Made by a program: the position numbers and the translations under genes. A stretch of DNA of 55,168 nucleotides from Clostridium sp. CAG:710. Lineage in GTDB: Bacteria > Bacillota_I > Bacilli_A > RF39 > UBA660. The stretch lies in contig HF996868.1 of assembly GCA_000432595.1 (NCBI GenBank), positions 132,118 to 187,285 on the forward strand, written 5' to 3'. The notes below the pieces were generated by a model, which saw only the letters and a list, made by a program, of their open reading frames with translations, was not told where the DNA came from and did no database searches. Below are positions 17,025-26,180 of this stretch, in pieces. Position 1 is the stretch's first letter. Every line of letters starts with the position of its first letter.

Positions 17025-18458
17025 TTATATCATTAATATTATTGTGAATAATATTAAACATAAAGCTAGTAATTCTAATATTAATTTCCAATTAGATTTT
17101 AACCATTTTCCATATGGGATATCTAAGTATGAAAGTATAGCTATTAAAATTATACTAGTTGGTGCAAATAATGTTGTTAATCCATAGATTGCTTGCCATA
17201 TAACAGCAATTATTGAATATACTGATGAATCAGTTAATAGTGTTATTGCATATGGTAATACACCACTTGCAGCATAATATAAGTCAACATTAAATATACT
17301 TGATATCAATGCGGCTAAGCTCATTGTAAATACATTTAATCCATTTCCCACTTTTATCAATGGTTTAGTAATAGTAAGTATTATTGGATGATAGCTTACT
17401 ATAATTAATACCACATAGATTAATGCTACTAATACTGCTGGTTTAAGAGCTTTTTTTGCACCTCTTACTATTCCATCTATATAATCATTGAATTTAACTT
17501 TGTAAATTTTTGATAATATGAATGATACAAGGACTAGTAATACGCCAATTTGTACTACTCCCCATTCTTCGAATGCTCCTACTGTTCCAAGAAGTTTTCC
17601 AAAAATTTGGAATTTAAAAATCTTAAGTCCTAATACTGCTTCTGTTGCTTTAGTAAACCAATTAAGTTTAAATACTGAACTCCATGAAACTAATGAAAGC
17701 ATAGCAATTACAAACATTAAATCCATAAATAGTACTATTGGCCAAGTTTTTGTTTTTCCAGTTTTTGTTTCTACTGGTATTAATTCTTTAACGCTGTCTT
17801 CTTTTGATAATTTAGTTTTCTTAGCATATCTTAATGTATTAAATATTAATAATGCTAAGCCTAATACTAATAGTATTATTTTTACTACTATTTGGTCTGT
17901 TGCTTTTGTATTAAGTATTGTATTTACAACACCCATACCATTTTGTACTACTGAATTATATCCAGTTTGAACGTAAGTTGAAGATACTGTAGTACCAATT
18001 AAACCAACTGAGATTGCGCCAACTGTTGTTAGTGCTGCAGTTACTTTATCATATCCCATTATTAATACTAATGAAACGATAAATGGAACAATTATTAGTA
18101 GTCCTAATGATGCTCCACAAACTGAAGTTAGAATTGCTAATACTGACATTATTACAGCTAATGCAATTGCTTCTTTTCCTTTCATTTTTTTAGCAATCTT
18201 ATCTAGTAATGTACGATAAGCTCCGATTTTATGTAGAACTCCATAAAATCCACCGATTGCTAGAATATATAATACTATATTTCCAAAATATGATAATGCA
18301 ACAGCTGGATAATTGAATAAATCAAATAATCCTACTTGTGAACGTGTTCCGTCACTTACTAAACTATATTGATAGTAAGTTGTAGGAAGTATCCAAGTTA
18401 ATAGAACTGTTACTAATATAGTAATTCCAACAACCTTAAACAAATTGTGTTTTTTCAT
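17025..18458 (-). CDS. YfcC-like / ion-transporter-superfamily membrane carrier
   Basis: A 477-residue polytopic protein with about 11-12 membrane segments. The pattern (TWILPTTYYQYS near the N-terminus, internal re-entrant-like stretches GASLGLLIIVPF and NVDLYYAASGVLPYAITLL, and the end LDIPYGKWLKSNWKLIL) resembles the YfcC / C4-dicarboxylate-carrier branch of the IT superfamily. Substrate unknown; an AbgT relative is the alternative. An ATG 15 bp upstream lies within the SD (GGAGGGTGA), so I start at 18458. Single-gene transcript with its own promoter and terminator. Confidence 0.7.
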   Translation of the reverse strand: MKKHNLFKVVGITILVTVLLTWILPTTYYQYSLVSDGTRSQVGLFDLFNYPAVALSYFGNIVLYILAIGGFYGVLHKIGAYRTLLDKIAKKMKGKEAIALAVIMSVLAILTSVCGASLGLLIIVPFIVSLVLIMGYDKVTAALTTVGAISVGLIGTTVSSTYVQTGYNSVVQNGMGVVNTILNTKATDQIVVKIILLVLGLALLIFNTLRYAKKTKLSKEDSVKELIPVETKTGKTKTWPIVLFMDLMFVIAMLSLVSWSSVFKLNWFTKATEAVLGLKIFKFQIFGKLLGTVGAFEEWGVVQIGVLLVLVSFILSKIYKVKFNDYIDGIVRGAKKALKPAVLVALIYVVLIIVSYHPIILTITKPLIKVGNGLNVFTMSLAALISSIFNVDLYYAASGVLPYAITLLTDSSVYSIIAVIWQAIYGLTTLFAPTSIILIAILSYLDIPYGKWLKSNWKLILELLALCLILFTIILMI

Positions 18459-18479
18459 TCTTTCACCCTCCATAACTTA

Positions 18480-18507
18480 ATTATACAATAATTCTATTCA
18501 ATTACAA
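18480..18507 (-). promoter_or_regulatory. Promoter of the YfcC-like carrier gene
   Basis: Minus-strand -35 TTGTAA, 16-bp spacer, -10 TATAAT, 21 bp before the start codon. Confidence 0.68.
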
Positions 18508-18542
18508 GGTTTTTAGGTGAAAAATAGATGAAAAATACCCAT

Positions 18543-18569
18543 AAAAAAAGGAAATCATAAAAGATTTCC
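18543..18569 (-). terminator. Terminator of the dusB-RDD-lysS operon
   Basis: Minus strand GGAAATC-TTTTAT-GATTTCC followed by seven T, just after lysS. Confidence 0.88.
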
Positions 18570-18575
18570 ATTCAA

Positions 18576-20054
18576 TTAATTTTCTTTATCAATTGGTTTC
18601 ATCAATGGGAATAATACTACATCTCTAATTGATGGTACATTATAAATTAACATCATTAATCTATCTATTCCAAATCCTAATCCAGATATTGGAGGCATTC
18701 CTTGTTCCATTGCTAGTAGGAAGTCTTCATCAAGATCCATAGTTTCGTCATCACCTTGTGCTTTGGCTTTTAATTGATCTTCAAAAGCTGCCCTTTGTTG
18801 TGCTGGATTAACCAATTCTGAATATGCCTTACATAATTCTGTTCCTGCAGCAACTACTTGGAATACGTCTATTCTTCTTGGATCCTCATCATTTCTTCTA
18901 GCTAGTGGAATTAATAATGCAGGATAATTATATATAATTGTTGGTTGAACAATATTTGCTCTTATTTTCTTTTTGTAAACAAAATCAATTATTTGACTCA
19001 TTGACTTATAGTCTTCTAAATCAGCGTAAGTAAATAATCCTGTTTCAACAATTTTTTGTTTTAATTCGTCTGGTTCATCAATACTTAAGAAGTCAAATCC
19101 TAGAATACGCTCTAGTTCTTCACAATAATTAACACGATTCCATGAATCTTTTCCAAAATCTAGTACTACATCTTGATATTCAATTTCTGTTGTTCCAACT
19201 AGTTCTTTTAGTAATGCTTTAATAAATCCTGTGTAGAATTTAATGTTATCCTCAAAGTTCCAATATGATGCATACCACTCTACTTGAGTAAATTCTTGTA
19301 AATGTTCTGAATCCATTCCTTCATTTCTAAAACATTTTGCTACTTCATATACTTTATCAAAACCACCAGCTATACATTGTTTTAAGAAAGTTTCTGGTGC
19401 TATTCTTAAGTTACAATCTAAGTCTAGAGCATTATGATGAGTATAGAATGGTTTTGCACTTGCACCACATACTGCAGTTTGAATTATTGGAGTTTCAACC
19501 TGTAAGAAGCCATGCTCTCCTAAATATTTATGTAGGAAATAATAAAATTTACTTCTTCCTAAGAAAATTCTTCTTGATTCTTCATTTGTGATTAAATCAA
19601 CATATCTTTGACGATATTTTAATTCTGTATCTACTAATCCATGAAATTTTTCAGGAAGTGGTCTTAGAGCTTTACCTAGAAATTTAAATTCTTTTACTCT
19701 TAGTGTTTTTTCTCCTGTTTGCGTAGTGAATATTTCACCAGTTGCACCTATAAAATCACCTGAATCTATTTGTTTTTTAAAGAAGTCATAGTTTTCTTCT
19801 CCAACCATGTCTATTTTTATTTCAAGTTGCATATCTGCTTCTAAATCTCTTATACGAACAAAGCTTAATTTTCCCATTTTTCTCATAAAGATGATTCTTC
19901 CTGCAACACTTACATTATCTACACCATCTTCTAATACCTTGGCTTCTTTTAATGCATGAGTTTTTTCAAATCTTTCTGGATATGGATTACATACTTTCCT
20001 TATTTCATCTAACTTATTTCTTCTTACTATTTCTTGTTCTGATAATTCTCTCAT
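18576..20054 (-). CDS. lysS: Lysyl-tRNA synthetase, class II
   Basis: Charges tRNA-Lys. The 492-residue protein has an OB-fold anticodon-binding domain (about 50-150), class II motif 2 (KCFRNEGMD) and motif 3 (GLGFGIDRLMML). Motif 2 continues SEHLQEFTQVEWY where the Bacillus enzyme has HNPEFT, and the insert LARRNDEDPRRIDVFQVVA also differs. This points to a separate LysRS subfamily. SD AGGAGG overlaps the RDD stop. It is the last gene of dusB-RDD-lysS, a neighbourhood also seen in Bacillus. Confidence 0.96.
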   Translation of the reverse strand: MRELSEQEIVRRNKLDEIRKVCNPYPERFEKTHALKEAKVLEDGVDNVSVAGRIIFMRKMGKLSFVRIRDLEADMQLEIKIDMVGEENYDFFKKQIDSGDFIGATGEIFTTQTGEKTLRVKEFKFLGKALRPLPEKFHGLVDTELKYRQRYVDLITNEESRRIFLGRSKFYYFLHKYLGEHGFLQVETPIIQTAVCGASAKPFYTHHNALDLDCNLRIAPETFLKQCIAGGFDKVYEVAKCFRNEGMDSEHLQEFTQVEWYASYWNFEDNIKFYTGFIKALLKELVGTTEIEYQDVVLDFGKDSWNRVNYCEELERILGFDFLSIDEPDELKQKIVETGLFTYADLEDYKSMSQIIDFVYKKKIRANIVQPTIIYNYPALLIPLARRNDEDPRRIDVFQVVAAGTELCKAYSELVNPAQQRAAFEDQLKAKAQGDDETMDLDEDFLLAMEQGMPPISGLGFGIDRLMMLIYNVPSIRDVVLFPLMKPIDKEN

Positions 20055-20055
20055 A

Positions 20056-20649
20056 CTAGTCCTCCTTATTTACAACTTCTGTTTTTGTAATTATATCATG
20101 AATACCTCTTTTTTGTTTTGAAAATAGTATCATAAATACTGATATTATAACAATTAATGATTGAATAATACTTATTGTATTAGATATGGATAAATATAGT
20201 TCTTTTTTTAATAATAATATCAATATTAAATTAATTATATTGGCAGCTATTCCATATATTATTAGTGCCCTAAATAACATAGTATTTATACTTAATGATT
20301 CATCGGTTATTGATTTTACTTTTATTTTCATTAACTTTTTGCCAACGGTTTGTCCGTTATTATACACTTGATATACTACAAAGTAAAGAATATATATTAT
20401 AATACTTGTTAAACTTATTAATACTGTGCCTTTTGAAATGTTGTAATTATCTTCTAATACTATATCTGTATATTCTTTTACATCTATTTCTTTATCATAC
20501 ATTTTTTTCTGTGTTGTTTGTAGTTCTTTATAATAATCTTGTGTTTTTTCACTTATTGGAATAAACATTGTTATTAGGTTTGCGATTACTAATACTATAA
20601 ATATATCTATTATATATGCAAAAAATCTTTTATTAAATTGTGCTGGCAT
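20056..20649 (-). CDS. RDD-family membrane protein
   Basis: A 197-residue protein with three to four membrane helices. It has the family start (FNKRFFAYIIDIFIV with Arg and Asp at the first helix) and the GQTVGKKLMKIKV loop. Function of the family is unresolved, with proposals of ion or compatible-solute transport. It overlaps dusB by 17 bp and precedes lysS by 1 bp, so it is translated from the same message. Confidence 0.85.
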   Translation of the reverse strand: MPAQFNKRFFAYIIDIFIVLVIANLITMFIPISEKTQDYYKELQTTQKKMYDKEIDVKEYTDIVLEDNYNISKGTVLISLTSIIIYILYFVVYQVYNNGQTVGKKLMKIKVKSITDESLSINTMLFRALIIYGIAANIINLILILLLKKELYLSISNTISIIQSLIVIISVFMILFSKQKRGIHDIITKTEVVNKED

Positions 20650-21631
20650 TTGTTTCCTCCATTAATTTTTTTCTAAAATCTTCTAATATAGTGATTATAT
20701 CATTAATGTTAGTTGTTTTGTAGACTAAATTTTTAATTTCACTTGAACCATTTATTCCTTTTAAATACCATGCAATGTGATTTCTTATCTCTAATACTGC
20801 AATTTTTTCGCTTTTTTGAGTACAAAGACTTTTAAAATGTTTTAGAGCCATATCGACTTTTTCTACATTGGTTGGAGGAGGTATTATTATACCCTCATTT
20901 AAATATTTGTCTAATTGCTTTATTAACCAGGGGTTTCCAAGTACTCCTCTACCAATCATTATTGCATCTACTCCCGTTTCTTTAAGCATTCTTTCTGCAT
21001 CTTTTATTGTTTTAATGTCTCCATTGCCAATTACTGGAATATTCACTGCTTCCTTTACTTGTTTTATTATATTTAAATCCACTTTACCACTATATCCTTG
21101 TGATCTAGTTCTTCCATGAATACATATAGCGCTTGCGCCTGCTTCTTCGCAAATTTTAGCTACCTCTACTGCATTTATGTGGTTCATATCCCAACCACTT
21201 CTTATTTTGACCGTTACTGGGATATCTACCGCATCTACTACTGACTTTACAATTTCTTTTATTTTTTCTGGATTCTTAAGTAGTGCGGCACCTGCTTGAG
21301 CTTTTAACGCAACTTTTGGGACTGGACATCCCATATTTATATCTATAATATCCGGTTTCATATGTTCTTCTATGTATTTTGCAGCTTTTACAAATGATTC
21401 CTTATCACTTCCAAATATTTGTTGTGCAATAGGTCTTTCGCTTTCTTCCATATATAGCATATCTATTGTTTTTTTATTATTATAAAAAATTGCTTTATCG
21501 CTTACCATTTCTGCATATATTAACCCACAACCCATTTCTTTTATAATTTTTCTAAAGCTTGAGTTACATATTCCTGCCATAGGCGCTAAAACTATTTGAT
21601 TTTTAATTTCTACATCTTTTATTTTCCACAT
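20633..21631 (-). CDS. dusB: tRNA-dihydrouridine synthase (DusB type)
   Basis: FMN-dependent reduction of uridines in tRNA. The 332-residue TIM-barrel protein has the LAPMAG start, the motif NMGCPVPKV containing the catalytic Cys, KIRSGWD, and HGRTRSQGYSG. I start at the ATG at 21631 because an in-frame GTG nine bases upstream lies inside the SD AAAAGGTGAT. The operon continues to RDD and lysS, linking tRNA modification and charging. Confidence 0.94.
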   Translation of the reverse strand: MWKIKDVEIKNQIVLAPMAGICNSSFRKIIKEMGCGLIYAEMVSDKAIFYNNKKTIDMLYMEESERPIAQQIFGSDKESFVKAAKYIEEHMKPDIIDINMGCPVPKVALKAQAGAALLKNPEKIKEIVKSVVDAVDIPVTVKIRSGWDMNHINAVEVAKICEEAGASAICIHGRTRSQGYSGKVDLNIIKQVKEAVNIPVIGNGDIKTIKDAERMLKETGVDAIMIGRGVLGNPWLIKQLDKYLNEGIIIPPPTNVEKVDMALKHFKSLCTQKSEKIAVLEIRNHIAWYLKGINGSSEIKNLVYKTTNINDIITILEDFRKKLMEETNASTI

Positions 21632-21649
21632 AGTAATCACCTTTTGCTT

Positions 21650-21678
21650 ATTATAACATTAATAGAAAAAACACACAA
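21650..21678 (-). promoter_or_regulatory. Promoter of dusB-RDD-lysS, overlapping the ftsH terminator
   Basis: Minus-strand -35 TTGTGT, 17-bp spacer, -10 TATAAT. The -35 is formed by the descending arm of the ftsH terminator hairpin. Confidence 0.6.
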
Positions 21679-21685
21679 ATGTGTG
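21665..21685 (-). terminator. Terminator after ftsH
   Basis: Minus strand CACACATTTGTGTG followed by TTTTTT: a 5-6 bp hairpin with short loop and a good U-tract. Confidence 0.7.
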
Positions 21686-21690
21686 CTTTA

Positions 21691-23643
21691 TTAATCTTCT
21701 TTAGTTGCCTCTAACAACTCTTCACGAGTCATTTTAGTATAGCCTTTAACTCCAAGTTCTTTTGCTTTTTCTTTTAAACTAGTAATAGAAGGTTCATCTT
21801 TTTCTTCTGGCATTCTTTTATGTTCTACTAAATACTCTATTTGTTCTCTAGTTAAAGTCTCATGTTCTAGTAATGCGTTTGCGATTAAGTCTAATAAATC
21901 TCTATTCTCTGCGATTACTTTTTCTGTTCTTTTGTAGCATTTATCAATTATCTTACGCATTTCTATATCGATTTCATGAGCTACTTCGTCAGAGAAGTTC
22001 TTAGTTTTATTGTAGTCTCTTCCTAAGAATACTCCGCCTTCTTGTTGTTCTAGTTGAACTGGTCCTAAATCACTCATACCATATTCAGTAACCATAGCTC
22101 TTGCTATTTTTGTTGCCTTTTCAAAGTCGTTGTGTGCTCCTGTTGTAACTTCTTTAAATACTTGTTCTTCAGCAACTCTTCCTCCAAGTAAACCACTTAT
22201 TGTTTCTAATAACTCTTTCTTTGTTTCTAAGAACGTTTCTTCTTTTGGTAACATTAAGTTATATCCACCTGCAGTACCTCTTGGTATAATAGTAATTTTT
22301 TGAACTTCGTTTGCTCCATCCAATTTAATTCCTACTACAGCGTGACCTGCTTCATGGTATGCAACAACTTTCTTTTCATGTTCAGTATATTTTTTAGACT
22401 TTTTAGCTGGTCCCATTAATACTCTATCATGTGCTTCATCTATTTCAGTCATTGTTATAGCATCTTTATTTCTTCTTACAGCTAGAAGTGCAGCTTCATT
22501 TAATAAGTTTTCTAGATCAGCACCACTAAATCCAACTGTACGTTTTGCAATATTGTTTAATTTTACATTTGGCGCAAAAATTTTGTTTTTGGCATGAACG
22601 GCAAGTATTTCTTCTCTACCTTTAACATCTGGTAAATTAACGGTTACCTGTCTATCAAATCTTCCTGGTCTTAACAATGCTGGATCTAATACATCCGCTC
22701 TATTTGTTGCAGCAATTATTATTATTCCTTCATTTGCTCCAAATCCATCCATTTCTGTTAGTAATTGGTTTAGAGTTTGCTCTCTTTCATCATGTCCTCC
22801 GCCAAGACCTGTTCCTCTTTGACGACCCACTGCATCTATTTCATCTATAAATATTAGACATGGTGCATTCTGTTTAGCTTGTTTAAACATATCACGTACA
22901 CGACTTGCTCCAACACCAACAAACAGTTCTACGAAATCAGAACCACTTATATAATAGAATGGTACATTTGCTTCTCCAGCAACTGCTTTAGCAAGTAATG
23001 TTTTACCTGTACCGGGAGGTCCAACTAAAAGTACTCCTTTTGGAATCCTTGCTCCTAATTTTTGGAATTTTTTAGGATTTTTCAAAAAGTCAATTAATTC
23101 TTGAACTTCTTCTTTTTCTTCTTTTAAACCAGCAACATCTTTGAATGTTGTTTTATTATTATCTGATGATAATTTAGCTCTACTTTTACCAAAATCCATT
23201 GATTTGCCTGCGCCATTCATTTGTTTTGTAAATAAGAAGAAGATTCCTCCTATAAGCAATACATATGGTACAACATTCATAAGAATTAATAGGACAGAAC
23301 TTGATCCTGGATCACTGTTAGTTATTAATTTATAGCTAAGTGCAGATGAGTCTGTATTTAACATTTGCTTGATTACACTATCAGTTAGTGGAACACGAAG
23401 TGTAAATGTTTCATTCTTAGCATATGTTGATAGTTTACCTTCTATTTCATAAATACCAGCTCTACTTCTTGGTGTAATACTTACTTCTGTTACTCTATTA
23501 TTATTTAATTCATCTAAGAATTTATCATACGTTATTTTATTTACTGTTTGGTTTCCTACTACCGCCATATAATATATACCAATTAATAATAGTACTAAAA
23601 AAACATATGGCAAGAAACTTCTTTTAATATCTTTTTTATTCAT
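21691..23643 (-). CDS. ftsH: ATP-dependent membrane zinc metalloprotease FtsH
   Basis: Hexameric AAA+ protease for membrane-protein quality control. The 650 residues show two N-terminal membrane helices (about 10-28 and 120-140), Walker A GPPGTGKT near 205, FIDEIDAVGRQRG, and the zinc site HEAGH near 426. The C-terminus ends with a helix-extension-like tail (KELGVKGYTKMTREELLEA). It follows tilS by 12 bp as in many Firmicutes (tilS-hprT-ftsH), here without hprT. Confidence 0.98.
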   Translation of the reverse strand: MNKKDIKRSFLPYVFLVLLLIGIYYMAVVGNQTVNKITYDKFLDELNNNRVTEVSITPRSRAGIYEIEGKLSTYAKNETFTLRVPLTDSVIKQMLNTDSSALSYKLITNSDPGSSSVLLILMNVVPYVLLIGGIFFLFTKQMNGAGKSMDFGKSRAKLSSDNNKTTFKDVAGLKEEKEEVQELIDFLKNPKKFQKLGARIPKGVLLVGPPGTGKTLLAKAVAGEANVPFYYISGSDFVELFVGVGASRVRDMFKQAKQNAPCLIFIDEIDAVGRQRGTGLGGGHDEREQTLNQLLTEMDGFGANEGIIIIAATNRADVLDPALLRPGRFDRQVTVNLPDVKGREEILAVHAKNKIFAPNVKLNNIAKRTVGFSGADLENLLNEAALLAVRRNKDAITMTEIDEAHDRVLMGPAKKSKKYTEHEKKVVAYHEAGHAVVGIKLDGANEVQKITIIPRGTAGGYNLMLPKEETFLETKKELLETISGLLGGRVAEEQVFKEVTTGAHNDFEKATKIARAMVTEYGMSDLGPVQLEQQEGGVFLGRDYNKTKNFSDEVAHEIDIEMRKIIDKCYKRTEKVIAENRDLLDLIANALLEHETLTREQIEYLVEHKRMPEEKDEPSITSLKEKAKELGVKGYTKMTREELLEATKED

Positions 23644-23655
23644 ATTTCCTCCTCT

Positions 23656-24981
23656 TTATCGATATCTTAGTATTATATCATACTTTTCTGATTTTGACTT
23701 TGTAAATTTTGATTTTTTTATTCCAGGAATCCAAATTATCTCATCTTTTGAATCTACTACTATTGGCCACTTATCCCTTTGGTCTATTGGAATCTTTGAA
23801 TCGATAAAGATATCTTTTACCTTTTTTGAGCCATTTAGTTTCTTTAGTTTCATTTTATCTCCTGCTTTTCTTGTCCTTATATGCAGTGGAAAAGCAACTT
23901 CTGCTTTGTCTATTCTACAGATGTTATTGTCATTTGAATCAATACTTTCAATTTTTTCTATCATATGACCATTTGGTAATCCAGCATATTTATCAAACTC
24001 AATTTCATATTCATATAAATCATCGGTATTTTTTTTCACGGTTAACTCATTGTATGATTTTATTGCAATTACATCATTTGGTAAATATACATATGAATTT
24101 GATTTTTTACAATTAATTAGGGATTCAATTAATGCTACGTGTGAGTCATTAATAAGCATTAAATCATCTTGATAAAAATCTTCTAATATTTTACATATTA
24201 CTTTATATTTGATAAGGTTTTCTAGTTTTTTATATTCTTCTATATTTAGTTTATTGTTAGCATATACTTTTTTTAGTTTATTTTGTGTTTCTTTTTCAAC
24301 ATAATTGTCATATTCAAATAGTAGTTTACTGAATTTTAAAAAATGCATATGTACATTTTTATCTTCTTCTTTTAGAAATGGTAGAACTACTTTCCTATAT
24401 CTATTTCTAGTATACTTTCCTTTAAAATTTGATGCATCTATTGCATATTTAATACCTAATTTATCATCATAATCTTTTATTTCCTCTTTTGTCATAAAGA
24501 TAAGTGGTCTTACTATTTTATATGTATCCTTTTCTACGACAGTTTTAAAGCCAGCATATCCTTTTAATGATGAACCTCTTACAATACGCATAAGTATGGT
24601 CTCCATTAAATCATCTCCATGATGAGCGGTCATTAAGTAATTTGCATCATATTTTTTTACTATTTTATCAAAGAAACTATATCTTATTGCGCGTGCCTCA
24701 TTATGAAAGTTATCATCACCATATTTTTCTATAATCATACTTTCAAATATTATATCATTTTCTTCACAGTATTCTTTTAGAAATATTGCTTCTTCTTTGC
24801 TTTCTTTTCTTACATTATGATTTACATGTGCGCATATTATTTTTATATCTATTTTTTCCCTTAGTTTTAAAAGTATATCTGTAAGTGCCATTGAATCTGG
24901 CCCTGCGGAATTTCCTATTACAATTATATCCTTATCTTTTAATTTTAAATCATTCATTAGATAGTTAATAACTTTATCCAT
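23656..24981 (-). CDS. tilS: tRNA(Ile)-lysidine synthase
   Basis: Modifies C34 of the minor tRNA-Ile(CAU) to lysidine so that it reads AUA, essential in an AT-rich genome that uses ATA often. The 441 residues have an N-terminal PP-loop ATPase domain, TilS-specific HHGDD (MTAHHGDDLMET) and a C-terminal domain (FPLHIRTRKAGDKMK, KKVKDIFIDSKIP). The PP-loop reads NSAGPDSMAL instead of the usual SGGPDS. It lies between divIC and ftsH, as in Bacillus. Confidence 0.94.
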   Translation of the reverse strand: MDKVINYLMNDLKLKDKDIIVIGNSAGPDSMALTDILLKLREKIDIKIICAHVNHNVRKESKEEAIFLKEYCEENDIIFESMIIEKYGDDNFHNEARAIRYSFFDKIVKKYDANYLMTAHHGDDLMETILMRIVRGSSLKGYAGFKTVVEKDTYKIVRPLIFMTKEEIKDYDDKLGIKYAIDASNFKGKYTRNRYRKVVLPFLKEEDKNVHMHFLKFSKLLFEYDNYVEKETQNKLKKVYANNKLNIEEYKKLENLIKYKVICKILEDFYQDDLMLINDSHVALIESLINCKKSNSYVYLPNDVIAIKSYNELTVKKNTDDLYEYEIEFDKYAGLPNGHMIEKIESIDSNDNNICRIDKAEVAFPLHIRTRKAGDKMKLKKLNGSKKVKDIFIDSKIPIDQRDKWPIVVDSKDEIIWIPGIKKSKFTKSKSEKYDIILRYR

Positions 24982-25035
24982 TTTACCACCTGTTTCTATA
25001 TTCTATAGCATTTAATCAATATCTTCAAGAGTTAA

Positions 25036-25347
25036 TTATTTTTCTGGAATTCTAATAATATACTCTCCATCTTTTGAATATAGATATTTCTCTCTTAAAT
25101 ATCTTGCAATATACTCTGGATCTTGCATTTTTTCTACATCTACTTTTAATTCTTTTTCTTGACTTTTTAATTCTACTAACTTTTGATCTAGGTCTTTCTT
25201 TTCTTTATATTTTTGATATATTTCAGACCATAATTTTGAAATAGATAAAGCAACGGTACCAGATATAATTATACATGCTACTCCAAATACTAAAAATCTA
25301 AGTGTACTTTTTTTTGCTTTTTGTTTTTTAATAGTTTTCTTAGCCAT
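25036..25347 (-). CDS. divIC: Septum-formation initiator DivIC (FtsB family)
   Basis: Bitopic divisome protein. The 103 residues have a Lys-rich cytoplasmic tail (1-28), one membrane helix (about 29-50), a coiled coil (about 55-85) and the family end motif MQDPEYIARYLREKYLYSKDGE. It is first in divIC-tilS-ftsH, the same order as in Bacillus. Confidence 0.92.
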   Translation of the reverse strand: MAKKTIKKQKAKKSTLRFLVFGVACIIISGTVALSISKLWSEIYQKYKEKKDLDQKLVELKSQEKELKVDVEKMQDPEYIARYLREKYLYSKDGEYIIRIPEK

Positions 25348-25394
25348 ATCATCACCTACTTTATCAAGTTTATTATATCATTCTAATCATTTCT

Positions 25395-25422
25395 ATAATA
25401 GTATTTTGTCGTAATTTAACAA
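25395..25422 (-). promoter_or_regulatory. Candidate promoter of divIC-tilS-ftsH
   Basis: Minus-strand -35 TTGTTA, 16-bp spacer, -10 TATTAT. The spacer is almost entirely a 17-bp sequence also found upstream of comK. A second TATAAT lies closer to divIC (25372-25377) without a clear -35. Confidence 0.5.
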
Positions 25423-25429
25423 AACTTTA

Positions 25430-25452
25430 CAAAAAAAAAGACAAATTTGTCT
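25430..25452 (-). terminator. Terminator of rpsF-ssb-rpsR
   Basis: Minus strand palindrome AGACAAATTTGTCT followed by eight or more T, just after rpsR. Confidence 0.85.
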
Positions 25453-25457
25453 CTTTT

Positions 25458-25673
25458 CTAGTTTGTATATGGTAAAAGTGCGATAGCTCTTGCTCTTTTA
25501 ATTTGTTCAGCAACTATTCTTTGATGTTTAGCACAAGTTCCAGTTACACGTCTTGGTAGGATTTTACCTCTTTCGTTAACATATTTTCTTAGTACATCAA
25601 CATCTTTATAATCAACTGTTTTACCAGCACACATATAACATACTTTTTTCTTTTTTCTATAAAACTCTGCCAT
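25458..25673 (-). CDS. rpsR: 30S ribosomal protein S18
   Basis: Small-subunit protein that pairs with S6 on the platform. The 71 residues contain CYMCAG and CAKH, suggesting a zinc-binding (C+) form, and the conserved core RKYVNERGKILPRRVTGTCAKHQR. SD AAGGAGG. Third gene of the conserved rpsF-ssb-rpsR operon. Confidence 0.98.
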   Translation of the reverse strand: MAEFYRKKKKVCYMCAGKTVDYKDVDVLRKYVNERGKILPRRVTGTCAKHQRIVAEQIKRARAIALLPYTN

Positions 25674-25687
25674 CTTAATCCTCCTTT

Positions 25688-26170
25688 TTAGAATGGTAAT
25701 TCATCATCATTAATTTCAATGCTTGAACCAAAATCTGCGAAAGGATCAGATTTTACATCTACTGAGTTACTTGGTTGATCAGAAAATGAACTTGGTGACA
25801 TATCACTTGGAGTATTATTGAATCCAGTGTTATTATTCATGTTTTCACGGCTTGCCTTTGTGTCTAAAAATTGAACATTATCAGCAATTACTTCAGTAAC
25901 ATATCTTTTCTTTCCATCTTCGCCATCATATGATCTAGTTTGAAGTCTACCATCGATAGCTACTTGGCTTCCTTGATTTAAATAATTTTTAACATTTTCT
26001 GCTTGTTTTCTCCAAACAACTATATTGATAAAATCAGCTTCTCTTTCTCCTGCTTGGTTAGCAAAATTTCTATTTACTGCAACTGTGAAAGTTGCTACAG
26101 GTAAATTGCTACTAGTATATCTTAATTCAGGATCTCTAGTTAATCTTCCTATTAAAAAAACTTTATTCAT
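25688..26170 (-). CDS. ssb: Single-stranded DNA-binding protein
   Basis: Tetrameric OB-fold protein that coats ssDNA and recruits repair and replication partners. The 160 residues have an OB domain (about 1-105: NKVFLIGRLTRDPELRYT, DFINIVVWRKQAEN), a Gly/Asn/Ser linker and the acidic tip DDELPF for partner binding. It lies between rpsF and rpsR, as in Bacillus. Confidence 0.98.
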   Translation of the reverse strand: MNKVFLIGRLTRDPELRYTSSNLPVATFTVAVNRNFANQAGEREADFINIVVWRKQAENVKNYLNQGSQVAIDGRLQTRSYDGEDGKKRYVTEVIADNVQFLDTKASRENMNNNTGFNNTPSDMSPSSFSDQPSNSVDVKSDPFADFGSSIEINDDELPF

Positions 26171-26180
26171 AGGGTACCTC

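Noticed and set aside
20055..20120. T-box leader for lysS
   Set aside because: lysS starts 1 bp after the RDD gene, so there is no room for a leader. No T-box sequence (TGGNACCGCG-like) is present.
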